From assembly GCA_050084985.1 (NCBI GenBank), contig JBITNC010000001.1, forward strand, positions 29,698,001 through 29,762,000: a stretch of DNA of 64,000 nucleotides, read 5' to 3'. Under the pieces are notes generated by a model. The model saw only the letters and a list, made by a program, of their open reading frames with translations, was not told the origin of the DNA and searched no databases. This DNA comes from Nageia nagi. Its lineage: Eukaryota > Pinophyta. Position 1 is the first letter of the stretch. Each line of letters begins with the position of its first letter. This document shows positions 12,612-21,407 of this stretch, one piece after another. A program made the position numbers and the translations under genes.

Positions 12612-13105
12612 TTTTGGAATTTATAATGCATTATTGTAAAGGTTTGTATTAAACCTTCTATGTAGGTTCACTAATACTTTAGGGTATCATTTGATACCTT
12701 AAATATTTAAGTGAATATGATAATGTAACTTATCCTACACTTCATGTCATGAGCATGCCCCTTGGATAAAAGGATGTGCATGTCATGCTTTTGTACATTG
12801 GATAAAAGGGTGATCCAAATAGAGATTTTGGCCTATAAATAGAGGCTCTTTCTTTGTGATCACACACCAATTGTGGAGTAAAGTTATGCTATAGAATAGA
12901 AGTGTAGGAGTTGAGATTAGAAGGATTGTAAGAGAGTTGTATTTGTGATTGAAGTAAAAATCTAGTTAGTGGATGTACTCCTAGTTGGAGGAACCACTTA
13001 CATCTTGTGTTGTGATATTGCTTTGTGAATTTGTTAGATGTGATTGTGAGCTTTCATGTGATCTTGGTTGTTTAGGATTGTTCTTGTTATAGTTCAATTC
13101 TCACA
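12612..13105 (+). repeat. Copia-2A 5' LTR
   Basis: Aligns end to end with 30081-30574. It begins TTTTGGAATT where the 3' copy has TGTTGGAATT, so the terminal TG has mutated. It ends TTCTCACA. A TATA box, TATAAATAG, lies at 12834-12842 and is conserved in all related LTRs in the window. Transcription would start a little downstream of it. Confidence 0.93.
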
Positions 13106-13107
13106 TT

Positions 13108-13119
13108 TGGTATTAGAGA
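13108..13119 (+). promoter_or_regulatory. Copia-2A primer binding site
   Basis: TGGTATTAGAGA lies two bases after the LTR end and differs at two positions from TGGTATCAGAGC, the complement of the 3' end of plant initiator-Met tRNA. It would prime minus-strand cDNA synthesis. The mismatches are probably decay. Confidence 0.8.
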
Positions 13120-13789
13120 TCCTTGGAGGCTCTTCTTCACATCCTTGGTTTGGAAACCCATCTTCAACATGGACACCTTCATTCCTCATTCTACACTTCA
13201 TGTTGAGGTAAAACTAAGAGAAAGCATAAATTTCTTCCTTCTTGGTTATTTTTGGATTATTGTATTTTGATACTAACATATTAATTTTTATGTGTTAGTT
13301 CTTTTTTTTAAAGCAAAATATGGCTAACAAAAATGCACTTTTTTATATACTAACCTCCTATTATACTTGCAATTTTTTAATTGCTACATTAAAAAAAAAA
13401 TTATTACAAAATTTGTGTAATATTACAAAAAGGTTAGTGTATAGAGTGCAATATTTTTTTTATAAACTATTTTGTGTTGAAACAAAAGGAATTTTTTTTC
13501 TAAAGTTCTTCAAAAGCAAATATATAGAATTTTTTATATATATAAAAAAATGTATATATTTGTTTTACAAGAGGAGAGTTGTATTTTTTTATTTTATATT
13601 ATAAAAAATAAAAAATAAAAAAAGGGAAGGGAGGGGAGACTTTGTTTTTTAGATGAATATTTTAAATTTGATATTTTTTTTATGATAACAATAATAGATC
13701 AGATTTTTAATATTTTTTAAAAATGGGTTCCTTTATATTCTTAAGAAATAATGTTTCAAACAAAAAAATGGATAGGCAAAAAAATATGT
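13120..13789 (+). other. Copia-2A leader, first part (untranslated)
   Basis: After the primer site comes a short T/C-rich segment resembling the same part of Copia-1, then an extremely AT-rich stretch with long A and T runs. The 94-codon frame at 13320-13604 is low-complexity F/Y/K-rich sequence and is judged to be chance. Confidence 0.6.
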
Positions 13790-14360
13790 ATAGTTGACAT
13801 ATCAGGAAACTTATGACCTATCAATGCAAATTAGACCAGTTATAAGGAGCTACGATGTTGGTGCGGCTGACCACTGGTTGGATGATCAACACCTCATTGT
13901 TCATCAGAAATTTGCATCAGGTGGTTGCCTCAAAACCCTAGTCATTCTAGACTAAGTTCATGTCTTAATGGAAACAACCTCAAAACCCTATGTAGAGGAC
14001 TAAAGTGGCAACCTCAAAACCCTGGCCATTCCATTGCTTTCCATACAGGACTAAGGAATAGTAAAAAAAATTGTAGGAACCCCCCTTTTTTAACTATCAT
14101 CACCTCCTTTGTGAGTGCATCCTACACGAATACAACCATTTGTGAGTTCATTGAGCCCTACCTATTCGATCTCTATGATTGTCATTACCACCTCATTGAC
14201 TCTCTCTCTCCTTTGCAACCTATTATGGGTAGCTCCCTCTTAGCCTCCTTTGCCTCGCCTAAGTCTCCTTTGATTTTTTTAGGTCCTTTTTTGTTATGAT
14301 TATATGCATTTAATTTTTAACTCCTCCAAAAGCAACGTATTCTTCTTTTCTTTTAGAAGT
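13790..14360 (+). other. Copia-2A leader cargo segment, GC-richer
   Basis: This GC-richer island sits inside the AT-rich leader, in the same place as the PPR fragments in Copia-1. It contains three copies of CCTCAAAACCCT (13928, 13978, 14012) in a loosely repeated block, then C/T-rich sequence. A 124-codon frame (13925-14299, starting MPQNPSHSRLSSCLNGNN) covers most of it and is rich in S, P and L. I recognise no protein family. Its right edge merges into sequence shared with Copia-1 (CAAAAGCAACGTATxCTT, about 14329-14346 here and near 17600). The origin of the cargo is unknown. Confidence 0.6.
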
Positions 14361-15212
14361 AGCCATCATTTCTATGTAAAAGCATTTATTTTTTCTCTCT
14401 TTAAACACTCCACTTTACATTTTATATCCTTGTTTAATTACTTGCAAGCTCTCAAGAAGCAAAGGTATATTTTTTGGTAGGTATTTAATATTTTTTTTGC
14501 TTGCTTACAAGTCATTTGTTCCTATTAAATGCACTTAGAAGTACTTACACTCAAACTTTAAAGTATTTTCATGATGAATATAATACCTTAAAGTAAGAAG
14601 ATACATCATTACTCTTAAATGCTATCCAATTTGTTTAGAAACATATGGCAAATGAAGTTAATTCTTTATATATATATTGCCTTAAATACTTCTAAGTATG
14701 ATAATTTACTTAGGCAAAATGATAAATATTAGCATAAAATTGACACTTTAAAGAAATTTTTTATACCTAAGTATTTTTTAAATTCATGTTGCCTAAGGGG
14801 AAGGAATGCCATTAGCAATACTTTTAAGTAAAAGGAGGGAAATTTTTTGTGAAATTGTTTTACTTAAAATTTTTAAGGACTTAATTTTTTTTTAAGTCAA
14901 TGATAAATGCTCAAAACTTAAATTTTTAAGTTATGATGCATGTTTTACTTAAATTTTTAAGTTAAATAGTGCATGCTTATTAATTAATTTATTGGAATGG
15001 TGCATGCTTAAATTTTTTAATGTATTTTTTTAAAAATGCTTAAAGCTTAATTTTTTTTAATGCATGCTCAAGGACTTTAATTTTTTAAGTTAATGCTTAG
15101 GACTTAATTTTTTTTTAAGATGAATGCTTATAACTTAAGAATGTATGTTGAGTATTTATACTTATGCAAAATATGGAATGGACTTGTGCAAAATAAATGA
15201 TGATGTAATGAT
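14361..15212 (+). other. Copia-2A leader, AT-rich conserved part
   Basis: AT-rich sequence with many TTAAG and CTTAAA motifs. It corresponds to 17770-18560 in Copia-1, 63730-64000 in the second Copia-1 copy and, inverted, 46640-47590 and 53740-54670. There are no reading frames of note. It ends at the GTCTT target of the nested Copia-1 and resumes at 24608. Confidence 0.65.
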
Positions 15213-15217
15213 GTCTT
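15213..15217 (+). repeat. Copia-1 target site duplication, left
   Basis: GTCTT directly before the terminal TGTTAG. It is identical to 24603-24607 directly after the terminal CACA. Five base pairs is the usual copia duplication size. Confidence 0.95.
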
Positions 15218-15719
15218 TGTTAGAATTTGTAATGAAATATTGTGAATATCTAAACTCCTTGTAAGTTCAATTAATCACTTAAAGGATATGTAGATACCTT
15301 AAGGGATTAATTGAATTCTTTATTATGTGTGGACTTTGACCTAACCATGGGTTAGTTGGTAGGTTAAAGTTAGGTCACACATTTATTGTAACCCTAACCT
15401 TACCCTTGGGTTAAAGGGAGGTTAGGGAGGTGCTCTCAAGCTATAAATAGAGGGCCTCTCCTCTTGTAAACACATCTAAGTTTTGGAGTAAGATTACTCT
15501 ACTTGGTTGTGTAGGAGAGAGCAAGAGAATAGTTGTAAGAGAGGCATAGATTGAGAATAGAGAACTAGTTGTGGATGTACTCCCAAGGAGGAGGAACCAC
15601 ATTATATTGGTGTCATATTGTGTGAATGTGTTAGTAGCTTGTAGATGTTGCATGTTGAATGTGATTGAGCTTTCTATAGTCTTGGACCTTTGGGAATTAG
15701 AGTAGTGCTAATTCTCACA
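15218..15719 (+). repeat. Copia-1 5' LTR
   Basis: 502 bp, from TGTTAGAATT to ATTCTCACA. TATA box TATAAATAG at 15442-15450. Near-identical to 24100-24602: one substitution (GGTTAGGGAGG versus GGTTAAGGAGG) and one G indel in AAGGAGGAGG. It is related to the Copia-2 LTRs in its second half, sharing the GTGGATGTACTCC and GGAGGAACCAC blocks, so the two families belong to one lineage. Confidence 0.97.
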
Positions 15720-15721
15720 AT

Positions 15722-15734
15722 TGGTATCTAGAGC
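15722..15734 (+). promoter_or_regulatory. Copia-1 primer binding site
   Basis: TGGTATCTAGAGC begins two bases after the LTR. It is the initiator-Met tRNA complement TGGTATCAGAGC with one T inserted. The other Copia-1 copy (61655-61666) has the uninterrupted site. The extra T in a recent insertion suggests the template already had it or the copy mutated afterwards. Confidence 0.85.
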
Positions 15735-16216
15735 TTGGTGTGGAAGCTCTTCTTCTACATCTTGGAGGTTCTTCATCCTTCTCAAATTTGGAGATCTTAA
15801 TCCTAATCTTCTTGGTGAGGTAAATTCAAGAGAAGGTATAACCTCCTTCATATAATCTCCTTCATTTTTTAATTTTTGGCTTATGCACTAATGATACTAA
15901 CATTATTTGCTATGTGTTGAGCTCATTTTTTTTGTTTGGGCAATACATGGCTAACAAAATTGTAATATGATGTTCCTTGTTTGTTGTTATTGCTTATACT
16001 AACCTTTTTTTTACTTGCAATTTTTACAAATTGCTTAAATTGCTACATTTTTTAAAAAAAAAGGGTTAGTATACAACATTTGAGAAATATTACAATTTTT
16101 TTCTACTCAAAAGAATAAAAGGAGGACTTTACTTTATTTACAAGTTTTTGAAATACTTACATAGTATTTTTTATAAGGAGGATTTTTAAATTTGTACATA
16201 AATTAAAAAAAAGGGA
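15735..16216 (+). other. Copia-1 leader, first part (untranslated)
   Basis: Begins with the CTTGGTGTGGAAGCTCTTCT segment shared with the second Copia-1 copy and the Copia-2 copies, then becomes AT-rich with long T and A runs. No reading frame of note. The 70-codon minus-strand frame at 15441-15653 is LTR sequence. Confidence 0.6.
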
Positions 16217-17530
16217 TATGCACAAATTGAATACATTGAAAGGGTCTGGCAACTGTTTGACAAAATGACGTGAGCCTTCTCGTGGATCTTAGGTTACCAA
16301 AAACATGGATTTCCTCGACAGGCATTGACACTGTTTAAATACAAACAGCAGTAGTAGTCCAACCAGCAGCCTCCTCCCATGGACTGCTCCCGCTCATGCT
16401 CCCTCTCCACGGCCTGCTCGCATGCATCCATGAACAAATGCAGACTACGCTTCACGGACTACAATGATCGTAGGAGATGTACAAATAGCTATGCATGACC
16501 ATTGTTTGACAAAATGCCTCATCCATTATGCACAAAATGGCATGACTTGTGCATTTTTTCCTCCTCAAGCTATAGTCTCGTTCAATGACTGATCGTAGGA
16601 TATGCCCAAAATGGTACAATTAGACGCTGCTTCGTAGATTTTTCCTTTGAATTCATGCAAGAAATTTCTTTGGCATTTCAACCAAATTATGTATATATAT
16701 ATAGTGTGTCGAGCCCTTAGTTGGATGTTTGATCCCCCAAGAATGCTGTTGCGTGCAGGAAAACTCTTTAAAACTAGAATTCGGTCACATGTTGTAGTTG
16801 TGAATGCCATGGTAGACATGCATGCAAAATGTGGAAGTGTAGAGCAGTCACGCAAGTTGTTTGACTACAGACACAGTTTCATGGAATGCAATGATCGTAG
16901 GATATACACAAAATGGATTTCCTGAAAAGGATAGAGAGACTTTTAAACATATGCAATTGTCACACGTAAAGCCAAAACTTTGTAACCTTTGCTGCCATTC
17001 CTTCAACATGTATCACACGACCTCCTCCTTCGCCAGTCGATTGCGACAGGCAATGACACTATTTTGCCAAATGCAACAAACACCAGCAGTAGTCCAACCA
17101 GATCATTTCTCCTTTTCCATCGTCATCAAAGCATGCGCAAAACTAGGAGATTTGGAACAAGCTTCATGTTCAAACAATAACTGTGTCTCCCATCCTCCTC
17201 GCGTGCGAGCTGTGCCTCCTCCCTCACCGGAAGATAACCCCACTCGAATCCTTCACAACAGCATGCACGTCAGCTGCGCCTCCTCCCTCACCGTAAAAGG
17301 ATGGAGTTTATGCTGGAAACTATTTGTGAGATTAACAATAACAAGAAGCAGTCAAAAGCAGAGTCTCCTCCTCATACTCGCTTGAAAAATGGCTACAAAA
17401 GAAACAAAAATTGATAAACCATCTACTCTTCCAAGCATGGTCACCATCACCTCCATAGGCTGTCCTATAGTGCCTCCATAAAGGTCTTCCTCCTTCCCAC
17501 GGTCAAGGTTGATGGCTGCCAACTTCTTGC
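16217..17530 (+). pseudogene. Captured PPR gene fragments (Copia-1 cargo)
   Basis: Shuffled pieces of a plant PPR gene. Motif-bearing parts, in order: LFDKMT then a GYQKHGFPRQALTLF-type end (16255-16340); VVVNAMVDMHAKCGSVEQSR (about 16792-16851); DTVSWNAMIVGYTQNGFPEK (16864-16930); LFCQMQQTPAVVQPDHFSFS and SIVIKACAKLGDLEQ (about 17060-17163). In an intact PLS-class PPR protein these belong to consecutive 31-36 residue repeats, but here the order is scrambled and the frame is broken. C/T-rich connectors (CCTCCTCCC, CCTCCCTCACCG) sit between pieces. The last 160 bp (about 17370-17530) match the tail of the other copy's cargo. PPR proteins normally bind organelle RNA; nothing here would encode a working one. 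The cargo is much GC-richer than the rest of the leader. Confidence 0.85.
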
Positions 17531-18570
17531 AAGACTTCTTAGTCACTTTAATGCACTTAAATGCATTAAGTGGACTACTTGCATTTTTGCTCTTCCAAAA
17601 GCAACGTATGCTTTTCTTGGTGGAAGAAAAAGGGGGGGTCATATTTTTACAACTAAAAAGCATTTAATTGTTTTTTGACTTAGGAGTATTTTTTATTTTT
17701 TAGTGCTTAAGGTAGGAGAAACATTAAAGTGCATGAAGTAGGGGTATGGTTCTCCTATTACAACTTGCACACATATACCTCTTAGGCATTTAATTTTTTT
17801 TACTTACTTGCTTACAAGTCAAATTGCTCCCATTAAATGCACTTAGGAGTACTTAGAATATTTCTAATTGCATGATTAAATTACTAAAAGTGCACATGCA
17901 ATTTTTAATGCTAACCTCTTAGCATTTTTTTAAGCATAGTACTTTAGCCTAAGCATGCAATTTTTAAGTAAATAAGGGAAATTTTTTACTTAACATGCAT
18001 ACTTATAAGACAAGTCTTAGCATACACTTTTTCAAGGGATAACACTTTAAGTGAAAAGGGGGGAATTGGTATAATTTTTACTTAAATTTTATCTAGATGC
18101 TAGACTTGTGATGCATAAACCTTATCTAGATATTGCATGCATAGCTCTTTATCTTGAAAATGTGATGCATGTCTCTTATAAACCTATCTAGATATTGCAT
18201 GCTAGACTTATGATGCAAGTATTTTTTATCTTGTTTGAAGAATAAAACATGCTTAGGACTTAAAATTTTTAATGCATGATGCATGATTACTTCAATTTTT
18301 TTTTTTAAAGTCATGGAACAATGCATGTTATGAATTAAATGCTAAGTAGGACTTAGTTCTTTTTAATTCATTAAGTACTTGAATATATTGAGCAAAATAT
18401 ACAAAATGTAAAAGTCCTTTAGGGGTTAGTACAAAACCCATTGGACTTTTTTAGTTTTTTTTTTCAAAGCTCGTGTGGATGATGCAATTTTACTTTACTT
18501 ATATTTTTGCACAATTTGCTTATACTTGCAAAAATGCAAATATTGAAAAGTAACCCCTAAAATGAACACA
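17531..18570 (+). other. Copia-1 leader, AT-rich conserved part
   Basis: AT-rich, with repeated TTAAG, ATGCATG and TTTTTAA motifs. It aligns by eye with 63521-64000 and with the Copia-2 leaders. The left end holds the conserved cargo right border (CCAAAAGCAACGTATGC, about 17596-17612). No protein-coding signal. Confidence 0.65.
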
Positions 18571-18579
18571 TCCGCACGT

Positions 18580-19060
18580 ATTCTTCCACAACATGACTTG
18601 TTTGGGGAGCCACAAGGTGAGGACAGGGCAGACTAGAGCCCTTTTAGTCTGAAGGACCAAGTGGTGGTAAGTCCGTCTTAATTGCCCCTAAGACCTCTGT
18701 TGGATTGGACATAACTCCATTAGGTGGACAGGCATGTGTGTAGTGATACCCAATGTCTGCATGTCCATTCAGGGATTATCCTGATAACCTAGGAGGAAAA
18801 TTGAAAACCTTAATCAAGATAATTAAAATGGCCAGTCCAGATATGTCGAATCCTTGGAAAATAGTAGGTACTTCTCCTTATGAGAGTATATCACTGACCA
18901 AGGCGAACTGGTTGAGGAATGGTAGTACCTGGGCTCCACCTTACGGGCATCCAGGTGAAGGCCTAATTCTACACAAGAAAACAACCCCAACATTATTCAT
19001 CTATGGATCGTGGTTATAAGTTTGCACATGTGGGACATGTTTACTTATGTTTGATTTGTA
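18580..19060 (+). promoter_or_regulatory. Conserved pre-gag leader block with hairpin
   Basis: About 450 bp upstream of gag, conserved in all four other gag-linked copies at 24780-25200 and, inverted, at 46190-46600 and 53290-53710. It contains a perfect 7-bp hairpin: CAGACTA at 18629-18635 pairs with TAGTCTG at 18645-18651 around the loop GAGCCCTTT. The stem changes in other copies but still pairs (GAACT/AGTTC at 24824-24843). An 88-codon frame (18753-19019) is not kept open in Copia-2A, so an RNA role such as packaging or translation control is more likely than a protein. That role is inference. Confidence 0.65.
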
Positions 19061-19117
19061 TAGATGGAAACTTGTAAAAATTTGCATTCTTATTGTATAT
19101 TTATTTTTGTACAGACA

Positions 19118-19876
19118 ATGGTTGAAACCTTCATACCCAAGCACATACTCGACGGTTCCAACTACCGCATATGGGAACCTCGTATGAGAGCTGAGTTACA
19201 GACAAGGAAGCTATGGCAGATAGTAAATGAAGATCTAGTTGCTCCTACAGATGAGAAGGCCCTTGAAATTTACAACTCAAAGAATGAGTTAGCAACCTCA
19301 ATGATCTATCGTGCAGTTTCAAATGACATCCTTCTCATGATTTCTTCCTCGACATCAACAAAAGAAGCTTGGGACAGACTAAAGAAAATTTACCTTGGGT
19401 CCAAATTTTCAAGAAGGTTCACCATGCTACAAAAGTTGTTGCAGTATCATCAAGGAGAAGAAGAAAGTGCCTCAATCTACTTGAACAAAATCATTGACCT
19501 CAGGACACAACTGGTTGGCTGTGGGTGCAATTGGATCAATGATGAGTTCATGGTCTTCATTATTCTTCAAAGCCTCTCTACAAAGTTCAGTAACTTTGTC
19601 ACAGTTATGGAGACTAGGCTCGATGATGAAGAAGATGTTATCTCCCTTGACAATCTTTCTAGACTCCTTTTGAAGCATGAGGAAACTTTGAACAAGAAAA
19701 TGTTGAACATTTCTCCAAAGGATAATAGCATTGCTCTAGGAGCAACCAAAACTCCTTTCAAGAAGACGTTCAAACATTATAAATTCAAAGACAACAAATC
19801 CTCATCTACCATCAGGAAGCACAGCAACTTCAACCAAAGGAATGACAAAGCTGGATCAAGCAAACCAACACCGTAG
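19118..19876 (+). CDS. gag: Copia-1 gag
   Basis: Capsid protein of the retrotransposon, about 252 codons from the ATG at 19118. An upstream in-frame ATG at 19064 exists, but Copia-2A gag starts at the position equivalent to 19118. It opens MVETFIPKHILDGSNYRIWE, matching the copia gag start (F.G.NY..W). It then has the UBN2-type core, including STSTKEAWDRLKKIYLG and VMETRLDDEEDVISLDNLSR. It ends early at TAG (19874-19876), just before the zinc knuckle. The same frame continues past the stop as C at 19895, Y at 19904, H at 19919, C at 19934, so the knuckle is CX2Y-X4-H-X4-C with Tyr for the second Cys. Gag probably assembles particles but lacks its RNA-binding tail unless the stop is read through. 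Confidence 0.9.
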   Translation: MVETFIPKHILDGSNYRIWEPRMRAELQTRKLWQIVNEDLVAPTDEKALEIYNSKNELATSMIYRAVSNDILLMISSSTSTKEAWDRLKKIYLGSKFSRRFTMLQKLLQYHQGEEESASIYLNKIIDLRTQLVGCGCNWINDEFMVFIILQSLSTKFSNFVTVMETRLDDEEDVISLDNLSRLLLKHEETLNKKMLNISPKDNSIALGATKTPFKKTFKHYKFKDNKSSSTIRKHSNFNQRNDKAGSSKPTP

Positions 19877-20450
19877 GAAAAGTTTGATGGGAATTGTAAC
19901 TTCTATGGCATCTTTGGGCACAAAGAGTATGATTGTCGCAAAAAAAAAATTTTCTCAAAAAGGAAAGGGAAATGCAAATGTGAGAAATTTCAATAATAAA
20001 AAGAAGAACAAGCATGCTTCTTCTGTTGCCTACTACTCAATGACTCAAACTATTTCAAATGATTGGATTATTGATTCAGGATGCACTAATCACATGTGTT
20101 ATGAAAAGGATAAGTTTGAAAATTTTCATAAGTACAACAAGGATACAGTTGTGATAGGTGATAATACAGTCCTTGATGTTCAAGGAATAGGGAATGTGAA
20201 GATTCATGGAAAGACACTTGATAATGTCTTTTATGTACCTAAGCTAAGGATGAATCTTATCTCGGTAATTCAGATTACAAGGAAAGGATGCTCATTTGAG
20301 TTTACCTCACACTCTTGGTGTGTTAAGAAAGGACTTGCCACTTTGATGAAAGGATTAGTAAAGAATGACCTTTATATTGTGGATCAAGTACCTTCAAAGA
20401 TTTGTCTTGCTACAAATGTGTGTTCAAAAGGTAATCTTTGGCATCAATGA
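19877..20450 (+). pseudogene. pol: Copia-1 nucleocapsid end, protease and pre-integrase
   Basis: After the gag stop the frame changes within an A10 run (19940-19949). From there a second frame runs to TGA at 20448-20450. It contains WIIDSGCTNHM with the aspartic protease triad DSG (20073-20081), then a GNVKIHGKTLDNVFYVPKLR segment typical of copia protease. It ends SKGNLWHQ, the beginning of the GAG-pre-integrase motif, whose continuation LGHLNHKSIQ lies just after the stop. Protease would cut the polyprotein. It cannot be made in frame with gag without a frameshift. Confidence 0.88.
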
Positions 20451-21407
20451 TTAGGGCACCTTAACCACAAGAGTATTCAAGATATGAAAAATCAAGAACT
20501 TGTGGAAGGTTTACCTAATATTTCACCCACAATTGGTCTTTGTGAAAGGTGCATTCTTGGAAAGATGAATAGGCAAAAGTTTGAAAAGGATAAGGCAACT
20601 AGGGCTACTCATCCTCTTCAACTTGTGCATTCAGATTTGATGGGTCCATTTCAGACTAAGTCTCTAGGGGGAGCTTCTTATGTTCTGACCTTCATTGATG
20701 ACTTCAGTAGGATGACATTTGGTTATCTACTTGAGCACAAGGATCAAACTTTTGATCGATTTAAAGACTTCAAGGCACTTGTTGAAAATCAAACTGATTT
20801 TAAGATCAAAATGCTGAGATCTGACAATGGGGGTGAATATAATAGCAATGAGTTTAACGACTATTGTGTTAAACATGGGATCAAGCGACAATTCACAATC
20901 CCTTACACCCCTCAGCAAAATGGAGTTGCTGAAAGAAAGAATCGCACCATTATGGAAATGGCAAGATGCATGTTGGGTAACCTTCCTAATTTCTTATGGG
21001 GAGAAGTTGTTCACACTGCTATTCACACCCTAAATAGGTGTCCTACTAAAGCAGTTGAAGGAAAAACTCCATATGAAGCATGGACAGGAAAGAAACCTAA
21101 CATCTCACACTTCAGGGTCTTTGGATGTGATGCATTTGCCTTCATTACCTTAGAGAAAAGAAAGAAGCTAGACAAAAGATCAGAAAAATGCATCTTTGTG
21201 GGGTATGATAATCAGCATAGAGGTTACAGGCTCTACTCCTCATCCCATAAAATAGTCTTTATTTCTAGGGATGTCAAGTTCAATGAACTTCCTGAGGATA
21301 CGACTTCTCATGCTGAGGTGTCTGATTCAGAAGATTCTATGCCCGCACCTAACTGGTTGGATGATCATGTAGGAAAGTCACCACAAGAACAAAATTCTCC
21401 AGCTTAG
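20451..21407 (+). pseudogene. pol: Copia-1 integrase
   Basis: Same frame as the protease, after the TGA. The order is LGHLNHKSIQ, then GLCERCILGKMNRQK (the HHCC zinc finger end), then the catalytic core. Asp 1 is in HSDLMGPF (20634), Asp 2 in LRSDNGGEYNS (20823) and Glu in QQNGVAERKNR (20931). Asp 2 to Glu spans 35 intervening residues, the canonical DD35E spacing, so all catalytic residues are present. The C-terminal copia signature TPYEAWTGKKPNISHFRVFG and KCIFVGYDNQHRGYR follows. It ends at TAG (21405-21407), a stop absent from the family pattern, and the same frame continues into RT. Confidence 0.92.

Noticed and set aside
13320-13604. A 94-codon plus-strand frame in the Copia-2A leader
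   Set aside because: Low-complexity F/Y/K/I-rich translation of AT-rich DNA with long T and A runs. Not conserved in the related leaders.
16861-17385. A 174-codon frame as a functional PPR gene
   Set aside because: It holds only about one and a half PPR motifs in scrambled order, then non-PPR sequence, lacks a targeting peptide, and lies in the leader of a retrotransposon.
18753-19019. An 88-codon frame in the conserved pre-gag block as a leader protein
   Set aside because: The block is conserved in Copia-2A as nucleotide sequence, but the frame there is broken by stops and indels, so conservation is more likely at RNA level.
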